This document shows, one piece after another, positions 43,548-52,395 of a stretch of 64,000 nt of DNA (position 1 is the first letter of the stretch; every line of letters starts with the position of its first letter). Under the pieces are notes generated by a model that saw only the letters and a list, made by a program, of their open reading frames with translations, searched no databases and was not told the DNA's origin. A program made the translations under genes and the position numbers. The stretch spans positions 1-64,000 of the forward strand of contig CALLOA010000060.1 of assembly GCA_938005265.1 (NCBI GenBank), given 5' to 3'. The DNA is from an uncultured Granulosicoccaceae bacterium (GTDB taxonomy: Bacteria; Pseudomonadota; Gammaproteobacteria; Granulosicoccales; Granulosicoccaceae).

Positions 43548-44018
43548 ATGCAGAAGTCGCTTCACATCGAACCGGGCAAGTGCACCGGATGCCTGCAGTG
43601 TGAGTCAGCCTGCTCATTGGAACAGGAAGGCCTATTCAATCCCGCCAAATCGCGTATCAAGGTTTTCAGTTTTCACGATGAGGGGAGGTATGTCCCTTAC
43701 ACCTGCACCCAGTGTGATGAAGCCTGGTGCATGACTGCTTGCCCGGTAGATGCAATCACACTGAATCCTGAAAATGGCTCCAAAGACGTTAACGAAGACA
43801 TCTGTGTGGGCTGCAAGGTTTGTACGATAGCCTGCCCCTTCGGCACGATCAACTACAACTCATCTACCGGTAAGGTTGTCAAATGTAATCTTTGTGGTGG
43901 CGATCCACAGTGTGCAGATGCTTGCCCTACGGGTGCCATCACCTACATTGATGCCGACGCCACAGGGCTCGATAAGATGAGAGCCTGGGCTTCTAAAACT
44001 GACAACGCTGGCGCGTAG
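43548..44018 (+). CDS. aorA: Electron-transfer 4Fe-4S subunit of aldehyde oxidoreductase (AorA-like)
   Basis: 156 residues from ATG 43548, preceded by GGAGG (43536-43540); an earlier in-frame start at 43416 would add 44 residues that are not part of the fold. Four Cys clusters: CTGCLQCESAC, CTQCDEAWCMTACP, CVGCKVCTIACP and CNLCGGDPQCADACP, so four [4Fe-4S] clusters are expected. It matches AorA of the AorABC complex of Aromatoleum in size and position. It passes electrons between the tungsten subunit and the flavin subunit. Twelve bases separate it from aorB. Confidence 0.9.
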   Translation: MQKSLHIEPGKCTGCLQCESACSLEQEGLFNPAKSRIKVFSFHDEGRYVPYTCTQCDEAWCMTACPVDAITLNPENGSKDVNEDICVGCKVCTIACPFGTINYNSSTGKVVKCNLCGGDPQCADACPTGAITYIDADATGLDKMRAWASKTDNAGA

Positions 44019-44030
44019 GAGACATTAAAC

Positions 44031-45887
44031 ATGGCTTGGACTAAAAAACTGCTACGGGTCGACCTCACGGCTGGCACCTGTACCGAAGAAGCGCTCAATA
44101 TGGATTGGGCAAATGATTACCTGGGTCAGCGTGGCCTGGCTACACGTTATCTTGTAGAAGAAGTCGCTCCAACTGTTGATCCACTGGGCCCTGACAACAA
44201 ACTGATTATGGCAACCGGCCCTTTGACCGGTACTAATGCATCAACTGGTGGCCGGTACTCGGTTATCTGTAAAAGCCCGCTCACCAATGCGGTAGCTTGT
44301 TCGAATTCAGGTGGCTTTTTCGGTGCTGAAATGAAGATGGCCGGTTGGGATATGGTCATATTCGAAGGCAAGGCAGCATCACCTGTATACCTTCATATCA
44401 CTGACGGTACTGCCACATTACAATCAGCTGACGATATGTGGGGCAAGTCGGTGTGGGAGGCAGACAAAATTCTCCGTACTAAAGTACAAGACCCGCAAAC
44501 CCGTATTGCCATGGTTGGCCGATCGGCCGAGCAGGGTTGTCTCTACGGTGCTGTCGTTAATGACTTGCACCGTGCAGCAGGGCGTTCCGGCGTTGGTACT
44601 GTCATGGCGTCGAAGAATCTTAAAGCGGTTGCGATTCGTGGCACATTGGGTCTCAATACGATTAAAGACCCGAAACGCTTCCAGGAAACTGTTAAGGCCG
44701 GTAAAGCTGTATTGGCTGAAAATGCTGTGACCGGTGAGGGTTTGCCAACCTACGGCACACAGGTTCTGATGAACGTTATCAACGAAGTCGGTGCACTGCC
44801 GACACGCAACATGCGCGAAGTGCAGTTCGAAGGGGCATCAAAGGTTTCTGGTGAAGCGATGCATGAGCCGCGTAAAAGCGATGGCAAGCCGAACCTGACC
44901 ACTAACGGCGCTTGCTTCTCTTGCACCATCGCCTGTGGTCGTATCTCGACGATTGACCGTACTCACTTCTCTGTCAAAGACAAGCCTGAGTACTGGATCA
45001 ATTCAGGTGGGCTGGAGTATGAAGCAGCCTGGGCACTGGGCCCTGATACCGGGGTAGATGATATTGATGCTTTGACCTATGCCAACTTCCTTTGCAACGA
45101 AGACGGTATGGACCCCATATCCTTTGGGTCAACGGTTGCTGCTGCCATGGAACTTTACGAAAAAGGCGCAATCACTGACTCCCACACGGGTGGAATGGAA
45201 TTGCGATTCGGTTCTGCTGAGGCACTTTGCTGGGCGGCCGAGAAAGTTGCCAAGGGCGAAGGCTTCGGTAAAGACCTGGGGCTGGGCGCACAGCGTCTCT
45301 GTGAGAAGTACGGACACCCCGAGTTATCAATGACAGTCAAAGGCCAGGAATTCCCGGCATACGACCCACGTGGTATTCAGGGCATGGGTCTGGCTTACGC
45401 CACGTCCAATCGTGGTGCATGTCATCTTCGAGCCTATACGGTGTCATCAGAAATTCTGGGTGTGCCGGAAAAAACTGATCCGTTGGTTTCAGAAGGCAAG
45501 GCTGGACTTGTTAAAGCATTTCAGGATGCGACCGCAGCTGTTGATTCATCGGGCTTATGTGTATTTACAACTTTTGCCTGGACACTGGATGATATCGCTC
45601 CGCAAATTGATTCTGCGTGTGAGGGCAACTGGAGTCCGGACAAGATGCTTGAAGTCGGTGAGCGTATCTGGAATCTGGAACGTGATTTCAATGTCAAAGC
45701 CGGTATCGATGGCAGTATGGATAGCCTGCCCAAGCGTTTGTTGACCGAGGGTGCAAATTCCGGCCCTGCGAAAGACCGCGTCAATGAACTCGACAAGATG
45801 TTGCCTGAGTATTACCAGCTGCGTGGTTGGACTGGTAGCGGTGAAGTCACCAGCGATATCCGTCAGAAGTTTAATCTGCCAAGTTAG
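44031..45887 (+). CDS. aorB: Tungsten-containing aldehyde ferredoxin oxidoreductase (AorB-like)
   Basis: 618 residues of the AOR family, which oxidises aldehydes to carboxylic acids (or reduces acids) with a tungsten-bis-molybdopterin. N-terminal pterin-binding domain: WANDYLGQRGLATRYL, LIMATGPLTGTNASTGGRYSV and SNSGGFFGAEMKMAGWDMVIFEG. Proximal [4Fe-4S] cysteines: Cys295, Cys298, Cys302 (GACFSCTIACG) and Cys510 (SGLCVFTTFAW). The ATSNRGACHLRAY segment is also conserved. No gap or frameshift. Second gene of the aor block. A terminator-like hairpin lies between aorB and aorC. Confidence 0.95.
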   Translation: MAWTKKLLRVDLTAGTCTEEALNMDWANDYLGQRGLATRYLVEEVAPTVDPLGPDNKLIMATGPLTGTNASTGGRYSVICKSPLTNAVACSNSGGFFGAEMKMAGWDMVIFEGKAASPVYLHITDGTATLQSADDMWGKSVWEADKILRTKVQDPQTRIAMVGRSAEQGCLYGAVVNDLHRAAGRSGVGTVMASKNLKAVAIRGTLGLNTIKDPKRFQETVKAGKAVLAENAVTGEGLPTYGTQVLMNVINEVGALPTRNMREVQFEGASKVSGEAMHEPRKSDGKPNLTTNGACFSCTIACGRISTIDRTHFSVKDKPEYWINSGGLEYEAAWALGPDTGVDDIDALTYANFLCNEDGMDPISFGSTVAAAMELYEKGAITDSHTGGMELRFGSAEALCWAAEKVAKGEGFGKDLGLGAQRLCEKYGHPELSMTVKGQEFPAYDPRGIQGMGLAYATSNRGACHLRAYTVSSEILGVPEKTDPLVSEGKAGLVKAFQDATAAVDSSGLCVFTTFAWTLDDIAPQIDSACEGNWSPDKMLEVGERIWNLERDFNVKAGIDGSMDSLPKRLLTEGANSGPAKDRVNELDKMLPEYYQLRGWTGSGEVTSDIRQKFNLPS

Positions 45888-45991
45888 GTTCCGGCAGGAT
45901 TGGATTGCGGGCAAAAACTTTGTCTGCAAATCTTTTGACGAAAGTATTTTTGAAAGAAAAGTACAAAGCACTTTTGAAAAAACGTAGCAAC

Positions 45992-46021
45992 AAAACGGGT
46001 GCGCTGGTCGTGCCCGTTTTT
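45992..46021 (+). terminator. Intrinsic terminator-like hairpin between aorB and aorC
   Basis: AAAACGGGTGCG, loop CTGGT, CGTGCCCGTTTT followed by TTG; with two G-U pairs the stem is about 11 bp and ends in a five-T run. It sits about 105 bases past the aorB stop and 120 before aorC, so it may attenuate rather than end transcription. The rest of the 254-base gap is AT-rich and holds no gene. Confidence 0.68.
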
Positions 46022-46141
46022 GTCTGTTGAATAGCTAACAAAGTAGCTTGTTTGAACAAATGGCAAGACTGGCCGGCTTTTCAAGCTAACTCTTGAAGCT
46101 GGATTTCTGATTGGCTCGGTTTTGAACGAAAGGGGAAAAGT

Positions 46142-47407
46142 ATGCATCACGTAATTGTTGGGGCAGGTCCTGCCGGCGTAGTCGCGGCCGAGAACTTACG
46201 AAAATACGACCCTGCAAGCAGCATTACCCTGCTGGGTGCCGAGAACAAACCACCTTATTCACGCATGGCGATTCCCTATTTTCTTGTTGGCGATATCAAG
46301 GAGGACGGTACCTACCTGCGTAAAGATGCGGCTCATTACAGCAACATGAATATTAACGTTGTGCAAAATCGTGTGAGTTCCGTGAATACCGCTGGTAAGG
46401 AGTTGGCTTTGGCTGACGGTAGCTCAATGAATTACGACCGTCTTTTGATTGCGACTGGTGCTACACCCATGAAGCCGCCAATTGGTGGTATTGATATGGA
46501 AGGTGTCTACAATTGCTGGACGCTTGCTGATGCCCATAAAATCATAGAGAAAGCAGCGCCGGGTTCCAGCGTTGTACTGATGGGAGCCGGCTTCATCGGT
46601 TGCATCATTCTTGAGGCACTGGCAGCTCGTAAAGTTAACCTGACAGTGGTGGAAATGGAAAACCGTATGGTCAGTCGCATGACTAATGAAACGATGGGCA
46701 CCATGATCAAGGACTGGTGTGTCAGTCAGGGTATTCAGGTTCTGACCTCAACAAAAGTCAGCGAAATCAGTCAGGGCGCTGGCAAGCCATTAAAGGTTAG
46801 CCTGGATTCCGGCAACAGTATTGATGCCGATCTGGTGATCTGTGCCACCGGTGTTCGATCTAACACGGCTTTTCTCGACGGTAGTGGCATTGAAGTTAAA
46901 GACGGCATTGTGGTGGATGATTGCCAGATGACTAGCGCAACCGATGTCTACGCGGCAGGTGACGTCGCGCAAGGCCGTGATTACTCTACGGGTGAATACT
47001 ATGTGCAGGCTATTCAGCCGACAGCGGTCGAACATGGCCGTATTGCGGCGCACAATATGGCTCACGGTCACAATACGGCTCATCGTGGCACTGTCAATAT
47101 GAATGTGCTTGATACGGTAGGTCTGATCTCCACATCGTTTGGTATGTGGATGGGCGTACCCGGTGGTGATGAGGTGGAACTGGTCGATAAGGAAAAATAC
47201 AAATATATCAATCTGCAATTCAAGGACGATGTGCTTGTCGGTGCTAGCAGTCTGGGTATGACCCAGCATGTGGGCGCGATGCGTGGCTTAATCCAAACCG
47301 GAAAGTCTCTGGCAGACTGGAAGGGCAAATTGCAAAGCGACCCTACCAGACTGATGGATGCCTATCTGGCAACCGCGCAGCAACAAGCAAGCGACCTGAG
47401 TGCCTGA
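46142..47407 (+). CDS. aorC: FAD-dependent NADH oxidoreductase subunit (AorC-like)
   Basis: 421 residues, pyridine nucleotide-disulfide fold. FAD-binding HHVIVGAGPAGVVAAE at the N-terminus, NAD-binding SSVVLMGAGFIGCIILEALA mid-way, and VYAAGDVAQG for FAD. It corresponds to AorC in the AorABC complex, which lets the tungsten enzyme use NAD as electron acceptor. Strong ribosome binding site AAAGGGGAAAAGT before ATG. The MoaD-like gene follows after a tandem repeat. Confidence 0.9.
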   Translation: MHHVIVGAGPAGVVAAENLRKYDPASSITLLGAENKPPYSRMAIPYFLVGDIKEDGTYLRKDAAHYSNMNINVVQNRVSSVNTAGKELALADGSSMNYDRLLIATGATPMKPPIGGIDMEGVYNCWTLADAHKIIEKAAPGSSVVLMGAGFIGCIILEALAARKVNLTVVEMENRMVSRMTNETMGTMIKDWCVSQGIQVLTSTKVSEISQGAGKPLKVSLDSGNSIDADLVICATGVRSNTAFLDGSGIEVKDGIVVDDCQMTSATDVYAAGDVAQGRDYSTGEYYVQAIQPTAVEHGRIAAHNMAHGHNTAHRGTVNMNVLDTVGLISTSFGMWMGVPGGDEVELVDKEKYKYINLQFKDDVLVGASSLGMTQHVGAMRGLIQTGKSLADWKGKLQSDPTRLMDAYLATAQQQASDLSA

Positions 47408-47427
47408 GGCTGCAGCTTTTGTTTGGA

Positions 47428-47466
47428 TGCTTTTGTTGGACGCTTTTGTTGGACGCTTTTGTTGGA
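47428..47466 (+). repeat. Tandem repeat, 13 bp x 3, abutting the MoaD-like gene
   Basis: TGCTTTTGTTGGA (47428), CGCTTTTGTTGGA (47441) and CGCTTTTGTTGGA (47454) end six bases before the MoaD-like ATG. The last copy contributes the TTGGA ribosome binding site. Confidence 0.93.
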
Positions 47467-47472
47467 ATTAAG

Positions 47473-47727
47473 ATGCAGATTACCCTCAAGCTATACGCAA
47501 CATTGTCTGATCTGCTGCCATCCGGAGCAAAAGACAATCGTATCAATATAGACGTTGCAGAAGATGTGACGCTTAATCAGATTATTGACCGCTATAAGGT
47601 GCCCAGGGAACTCGCCCATCTGGTTTTGATCAATGGTGTATTCGTTTGTGAAACCGACCGTGATCAACCGGGGCCGTTAAAAAATGGTGATGTTCTTGCC
47701 ATATGGCCGCCAGTAGCTGGCGGTTAG
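47473..47727 (+). CDS. MoaD/ThiS family protein of the aor operon
   Basis: 84 residues from ATG 47473 (QITLKLYATLSDLLP); the earlier in-frame start at 47419 would translate through the tandem repeat. Ubiquitin-like fold with the C-terminal double glycine (PPVAGG) that becomes adenylated and thiocarboxylated in MoaD to donate sulfur for the dithiolene of molybdopterin. A dedicated MoaD-like copy in an aor cluster points to a tungsten-specific cofactor route, as described for the aor operon of Aromatoleum. Confidence 0.88.
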   Translation: MQITLKLYATLSDLLPSGAKDNRINIDVAEDVTLNQIIDRYKVPRELAHLVLINGVFVCETDRDQPGPLKNGDVLAIWPPVAGG

Positions 47728-47783
47728 TAGCGGCCCGACCTACCTGAGCACTGATAACGTTGGAAATACGTGATAGCAGAGAC

Positions 47784-48047
47784 ATGGCTTTGACCATGCA
47801 GAACTTTCAGCGCACTTTGCCGCGCGCAGTTGGTGAACATAGCTACACCTTGCACAGCAATGGCGCGACAGTAGTAGTGGGTGAGGGAGAAGTAACTATT
47901 GAGCTTGGCCCGCAACAGCTGCGAAAAATCGCACTATTGGAGATACCTTGGTGTCGTGTAGATTTTGTAGCCAGAAATCTCACTGAGGACCAGTTCAAAG
48001 AATTTGCTGAAAATTTCCACCGTCACTTCCAACGTGGCGGTGGTTAA
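47784..48047 (+). CDS. Small hypothetical protein of the aor operon
   Basis: About 87 residues from ATG 47784 (ALTMQNFQRTLPRAVGEHS); a TTG start at 47760 is possible. Compact alpha/beta sequence: YTLHSNGATVVVGEGEVTIELGP then KIALLEIPWCRVDF, followed by a basic helix and a C-terminal RGGG. No known domain is recognised. Its place between the MoaD-like and moaA genes suggests a part in cofactor synthesis or assembly of AOR. Confidence 0.7.
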   Translation: MALTMQNFQRTLPRAVGEHSYTLHSNGATVVVGEGEVTIELGPQQLRKIALLEIPWCRVDFVARNLTEDQFKEFAENFHRHFQRGGG

Positions 48048-48120
48048 CTCCTACAGTGCTTTTATGGCTCCCCGATCAGGAGTAGACTCTAGCAATGCAG
48101 AATCATACTTGTGAAGTCTT

Positions 48121-49206
48121 GTGAGCAATATCAAAGATAAAGACGACTGTCTTCCAGCCACTGGAAATTCGGGATTGGCTGAACCAGTTACTACTGGACG
48201 AGTACTCGATCGCTTGCACCGACCGCTCCATGATTTGCGCATATCTGTCACCGATCGATGTAACTTTCGTTGCGTTTATTGCATGCCTAAAGAGGTATTC
48301 AATAAATCCTACAAATTCCTGCCGCGTCGTGAACTTTTATCTTTCGAAGAAATTCTGCGCGTTGTTCGTGCCTTCCAACAATTGGGGGTGAGCAAGATAC
48401 GTCTGACAGGAGGAGAACCCCTACTGCGTAATGACCTTGAAAAGCTTATTGAACAAATAGCTGCAGTCGACGGCATAAACGATATCAGTCTGACCACCAA
48501 TGCTTCTTTGCTAACCACAGCCAGGGCTAACAGTTTGCGTGATGCCGGTCTGCAGCGGGTTAATGTCAGTCTTGACGCATTGGATGATGAAACCTTTATG
48601 CGTGTTAATGATGTTGACATCGACGTGGAAACAGTACTTAAAGGCATTGAAGCGGCGTCTGCTGCCGGGTTTGAGGCAGTCAAAGTCAACATGGTGGTAA
48701 AGAAAGGGCTCAATGAACATAGTATTTTGCCTATGGCCAGGTTCTTCCATGGCACGGGGCAGATCTTACGTTTCATTGAATTTATGGATGTTGGTAATTC
48801 CAATGGTTGGGATATGGAACATGTTGTCAACAGCCGTGAGATTGCAGAAATTATTAATCAGGAATTGCCTCTTGAAGCTATCGACCCGAACTACAAAGGA
48901 GAGGTTGCCAAACGCTGGCGATACAAGGATGGCGGTGGTGAAATCGGCATTATCTCTTCTGTATCCAAACCATTCTGTGGTGATTGCTCGCGTGCCCGCT
49001 TGTCTGCTGTGGGTAGTCTTTACACTTGTCTGTTCGCCTCACAGGGCCATGATTTGCGCGAGTTGCTGCGTAACAACATCAGTGACGAGCAGTTACTAAG
49101 CAATTTGCACAAACTATGGGCTGGTCGTGAGGATCGCTACTCCGAGACACGTAGCCATGTCGTTGTTTTAAAGCCGAAGATCGAAATGTCGTACATTGGT
49201 GGATAA
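48121..49206 (+). CDS. moaA: GTP 3',8-cyclase MoaA
   Basis: 361 residues, GTG start. Radical-SAM cluster Cys47-x-x-x-Cys51-x-x-Cys54 in DRCNFRCVYCMP; second cluster cysteines in FCGDCSRARLSAVGSLYTC; the C-terminal double glycine SYIGG is present. The first step of molybdenum/tungsten pterin cofactor synthesis. The N-terminal 30 residues are a longer, Lys/Asp-rich tail than usual. Located right behind the aor genes, it supplies the cofactor for AorB. Other moa/moe genes are not in this window. Confidence 0.96.
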   Translation: MSNIKDKDDCLPATGNSGLAEPVTTGRVLDRLHRPLHDLRISVTDRCNFRCVYCMPKEVFNKSYKFLPRRELLSFEEILRVVRAFQQLGVSKIRLTGGEPLLRNDLEKLIEQIAAVDGINDISLTTNASLLTTARANSLRDAGLQRVNVSLDALDDETFMRVNDVDIDVETVLKGIEAASAAGFEAVKVNMVVKKGLNEHSILPMARFFHGTGQILRFIEFMDVGNSNGWDMEHVVNSREIAEIINQELPLEAIDPNYKGEVAKRWRYKDGGGEIGIISSVSKPFCGDCSRARLSAVGSLYTCLFASQGHDLRELLRNNISDEQLLSNLHKLWAGREDRYSETRSHVVVLKPKIEMSYIGG

Positions 49207-49262
49207 AATATCTCTTGGCGAATATTTAATTTTTAACAGCGAATATTGCGGGTACCAAACAC

Positions 49263-49619
49263 GTGGATGAAGAGGTGAAAACCGAGACAAAGCAGTTGCC
49301 AATTCTGGTGATGACTGATCAACAGAGGTTGGATTCTGCGACAACATGGCAATCATACAATGCTATGGAAACCACCAAGCAACGACATTTTGATTTTCTT
49401 AATGTTCTGGAGCTTAAAAAAAAGAACTTCAATCTCGACCCTACTGAGAATGATAAAGTGGTGTTGGAACACCTGCTTAAAGACCATGACTTGCAAGTCA
49501 AGCACTTCACAGCGCAATCATTAGCGCTGAAAGAAAAAAATCCTGAGACCCACAAGGCACTGTTTATTTACATTGGTAAAATAAACGAGCTTCTTGAAGG
49601 TCACCGGGAAGTTCATTAA
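49263..49619 (+). CDS. Hypothetical charged helical protein
   Basis: 118 residues, GTG start 57 bases after moaA. No signal or membrane segment. Mostly helical, with a His/Lys-rich centre (AMETTKQRHFDFLNVLELKKKNFNLDP) and a helix ending LFIYIGKINELLEG. I do not recognise a family. Its spot between moaA and the ABC binding protein suggests a link to this block, but there is no further evidence. Confidence 0.55.
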   Translation: MDEEVKTETKQLPILVMTDQQRLDSATTWQSYNAMETTKQRHFDFLNVLELKKKNFNLDPTENDKVVLEHLLKDHDLQVKHFTAQSLALKEKNPETHKALFIYIGKINELLEGHREVH

Positions 49620-49685
49620 ATCTTTAAATATAGACATGTATCGCCTACTCTGGCTGATAAGTATAAAACCACATTGGAGCTACAA

Positions 49686-50675
49686 ATGAATCTACGAGGC
49701 TTTCGCGCTTGTTCGCTTGTCGCAGTTTTTTCTTTATTGTTGGTTAGCCAGTCTGTGCTTGCTGAGACTAACATCAAAGTCGGGTTACTCAAGTTTGGCA
49801 CAGTCAATTGGGAACTTAAGTCGATGATCGCCAACGGCTTTGACAAAGACAACGGTATAAGTGCTGAAATCGTGCCTTACGCCAGTGGCGATGCCACTAA
49901 AATTGCATTGCAGGGAGGCGAGGTTGACGTAATCGTATCTGACTGGTTGTGGGTATCAAGGCAACGTGCCTCCGGCCAGGATTTAACATTTGTGCCTTAC
50001 TCATCTGCTGTAGGCGCCATAATGGTACCCGGTGACTCAGAAGCCAAAACTCTGGGTGATGTCAAAGGTATGAAGATTGGTGTTGCAGGTGGCCCGCTGG
50101 ATAAGAACTGGCTGCTGCTGCAAGGCATGGCTAAACAGGATTTCAACTTTGACCTTGCGAGTGAAAACGAAGTGGTATTCGGTGCTCCACCTCTGCTTGC
50201 TGAGAAGACGCGTGAAGGTGAGTTGGATGCGATGCTTAACTTCTGGCATTTCTGCGCCAGGCTGGAAGCTGTTGGATTCAAGCGCCTTGTTAGTGGTCTG
50301 GACGCTGCAGCCGCGTTAGGGGCAAGTGGGCCGGTCTCTGCGATTGGTTATGTTTTCAGTGAATCATGGGCTCGGAAAAATCCTGGTGCCGCCGAAGGTT
50401 TTGTAAAAGCCTCTCGGGCGACCAAGGAGCTTTTAAATTCTTCTGATGACGAATGGAACAGATTGGCGAGTGATGGGGCTATTAAAGACAAGCCTGACGC
50501 TCTGGCTGTATTGCGGGATCGTTTTAGGGAGGGAATCCCCAATCGTCCGATTGCTGAAGAGGTTGACGACGCTTCGAAGGTCTACAGCTTGCTCGCCGAG
50601 TTAGGTGGCAAGAAACTTGTTGGCACTGCGACTGAAATGGTTGAAGGAACTTATTGGAACAATATTCCAGAATAA
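49686..50675 (+). CDS. ABC transporter substrate-binding protein (NitT/TauT type)
   Basis: 329 residues from ATG 49686 with GGAG eight bases upstream. Signal peptide FRACSLVAVFSLLLVSQSVLA. The family signature is the SsuA/TauA-like fold: ALQGGEVDVIVSDWLWVSRQRASGQDLTFV and SLGDVKGMKIGVAGG-type segments (here TLGDVKGMKIGVAGGPLDKNW). It would bind a small organic or inorganic anion and pass it to a permease. An ATPase is encoded 27 bases later, but no permease; the nearest NitT/TauT-type permease is a lone gene at 59566-60396. Ligand unknown. It is not of the known tungstate-binding families (TupA, WtpA). Confidence 0.85.
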   Translation: MNLRGFRACSLVAVFSLLLVSQSVLAETNIKVGLLKFGTVNWELKSMIANGFDKDNGISAEIVPYASGDATKIALQGGEVDVIVSDWLWVSRQRASGQDLTFVPYSSAVGAIMVPGDSEAKTLGDVKGMKIGVAGGPLDKNWLLLQGMAKQDFNFDLASENEVVFGAPPLLAEKTREGELDAMLNFWHFCARLEAVGFKRLVSGLDAAAALGASGPVSAIGYVFSESWARKNPGAAEGFVKASRATKELLNSSDDEWNRLASDGAIKDKPDALAVLRDRFREGIPNRPIAEEVDDASKVYSLLAELGGKKLVGTATEMVEGTYWNNIPE

Positions 50676-50702
50676 GTTTCAGGAATTACCTGCTAATTTC
50701 AG

Positions 50703-51488
50703 ATGTTCGAATCACGCAGCATATCGATTGCTGAGAAGCGATTTCAATCTGCTCGTGGAGGTGAATTGCTGGCGATTAAAAACCTTGAATTCGAGGTGCC
50801 TGAAAATCAATTCACTTGTATTGTTGGTCCGTCTGGTTGTGGCAAAACAACTACATTAAAAATCATACTGGGCCTTGATAAACAGTATCAAGGCGAGATA
50901 CCCGCCTTTACTCAAAGCAAAACTGCGGCAGTCTTTCAAGAGCCCAGGCTGTTGCCCTGGCGTACTGTCCGGCAAAATGTAGAGCTGTGTATGGCATCTG
51001 CAGCCAGTCCAGATGATCACAGTCTCACCGATTCCACCAGCTATGCTGATTTGCAAAGACTCTATGAGATGACAGGTCTTGAAACCATGCTGGATTTTTA
51101 TCCTGCTGAGTTATCCCTTGGTTTGGCCCGGCGTGTCTCTCTTGTGCGTGCCTTTGCAATTCAGCCAGCTCTATTGATATTGGATGAGCCATTTGTCTCA
51201 CTGGATGAAAACACCGCGGGTAAGTTAAGAAAACTGCTGTTATCCATCTGGGCTGCCAGACCTACAACTGTTTTAATGGTTACCCATAACCTGCATGAGG
51301 CAGCAGAGCTTGCCGATACCATTCATGTACTTGGTCCGAGACCTACCAGAGTGCTGGAGTCAGTGATTATTGATAAGCCGCGTGGTGAGCGTTCCACGGA
51401 TGATTGCAAAAATATTGTAAGTGGTTTGGGAGACATCGTAGGCCAACCGATTGAAGAACAATCTGTTGCTGATCATTACCCAGCCTGA
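50703..51488 (+). CDS. ABC transporter ATPase with degenerate signature motif
   Basis: 261 residues of the NitT/SsuB-like ATPase class. Walker A GPSGCGKTT, Q-loop VFQEPRLLPWRTVRQNVEL, Walker B LLILDEPFVSLDE, H-loop MVTHNLHEA are intact. The ABC signature usually reads LSGGQ/M; here it is LSLGLARRVSL, so the second and fifth positions are changed. Such changes are tolerated in some transporters. It is paired with the binding protein upstream and lacks its own permease in this cluster. Confidence 0.86.
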   Translation: MFESRSISIAEKRFQSARGGELLAIKNLEFEVPENQFTCIVGPSGCGKTTTLKIILGLDKQYQGEIPAFTQSKTAAVFQEPRLLPWRTVRQNVELCMASAASPDDHSLTDSTSYADLQRLYEMTGLETMLDFYPAELSLGLARRVSLVRAFAIQPALLILDEPFVSLDENTAGKLRKLLLSIWAARPTTVLMVTHNLHEAAELADTIHVLGPRPTRVLESVIIDKPRGERSTDDCKNIVSGLGDIVGQPIEEQSVADHYPA

Positions 51489-51588
51489 TGTCAATAACGT
51501 TGATGCGATTGTCGTTGCTTTTCGAAGATGATGAAAAGCTGGAATGATCTATTTTTCAATAATCAGATGTGATTATCTATCTTTTACG

Positions 51589-52395
51589 TTAGGTAGCTAC
51601 TCCTTTGCGAGGTAAAAATCCACGTAAGGGGTCATAGCCAATAATGGCGATTGCCAGAAACCCTAATGTGCAAAACAGCACGGCTAATGCTGCCTGCCAG
51701 TTAAATTGCAAGTACAGAGAAAATCTGATCAATTCGATTGCATGCGTAAATGGATTTAAAAAACCTATCCAGTATAGAAGTTCACTGGAATCACGAATTC
51801 TCCACAAGGGATAGAGTGCTGAGGAAGCAAAAAACATAGGGAAAATAACGAAATTCATAACTCCTGCGAAGTTCTCAAGCTGTTTGACAAATGATGACAG
51901 CATTAATCCGAGTGAGCCAAGCATGAGTCCAGAAAGTATCAACGCAGGTGCAAGCAGAAAATAGCCGCCGATGGGCGGCCGAACTTCCCAGAACCAGGCG
52001 ATCAGTAGAAAGATGTAAACCTGCAGCAAGGCAACGGCAACTCCTGCCAGCAATTTGCAGAACAACAGATACCATCGTGGCAATGGCGATACCAGCAACA
52101 GTCTCATGCTGCCCATTTCACGGTCATAAACCATTGAAAGCGAGCTTTGCATGCCGTTGAATAACAAAATCATACCAAGCAAACCCGGTGTTATGTATTC
52201 TTCATAAAGTATGTAGGTTTGATAGGGTGGGATAATTGAAACTCCCAGTACTGAACGAAAGCCGGCGGCAAAAATAAACAGCCAAACCAACGGCCTGACC
52301 AAAGCGGAAAAGAATCGCCCTCTTTGATTTAGAAAGCGTAAGCTTTCACGGACGACAATACCTTTCAGACAATAAAGAGCATGTGCTTTGTTCAC
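51589..52395 (-). CDS. pedC: ABC-2 type permease PedC (alcohol/lanthanide-associated)
   Basis: 268 residues with six hydrophobic segments of the ABC-2 type. The features NGMQSSLSMVYDREMGSMRLLLVSPLPRW and FVIFPMFFASSALYPLW are of the PedC (TIGR03861) type associated with PQQ alcohol metabolism and with LutF. It overlaps the ATPase gene by four bases (ATGA). Direction of transport is not known for sure; ABC-2 permeases are often exporters, while the Lut counterpart is proposed for lanthanide import. Confidence 0.87.
   Translation of the reverse strand: MNKAHALYCLKGIVVRESLRFLNQRGRFFSALVRPLVWLFIFAAGFRSVLGVSIIPPYQTYILYEEYITPGLLGMILLFNGMQSSLSMVYDREMGSMRLLLVSPLPRWYLLFCKLLAGVAVALLQVYIFLLIAWFWEVRPPIGGYFLLAPALILSGLMLGSLGLMLSSFVKQLENFAGVMNFVIFPMFFASSALYPLWRIRDSSELLYWIGFLNPFTHAIELIRFSLYLQFNWQAALAVLFCTLGFLAIAIIGYDPLRGFLPRKGVAT

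Noticed and set aside
49686-51488. Tungstate ABC transporter next to aor
   Set aside because: The binding protein is of the NitT/TauT class, not TupA/WtpA/ModA; the context alone is not enough.
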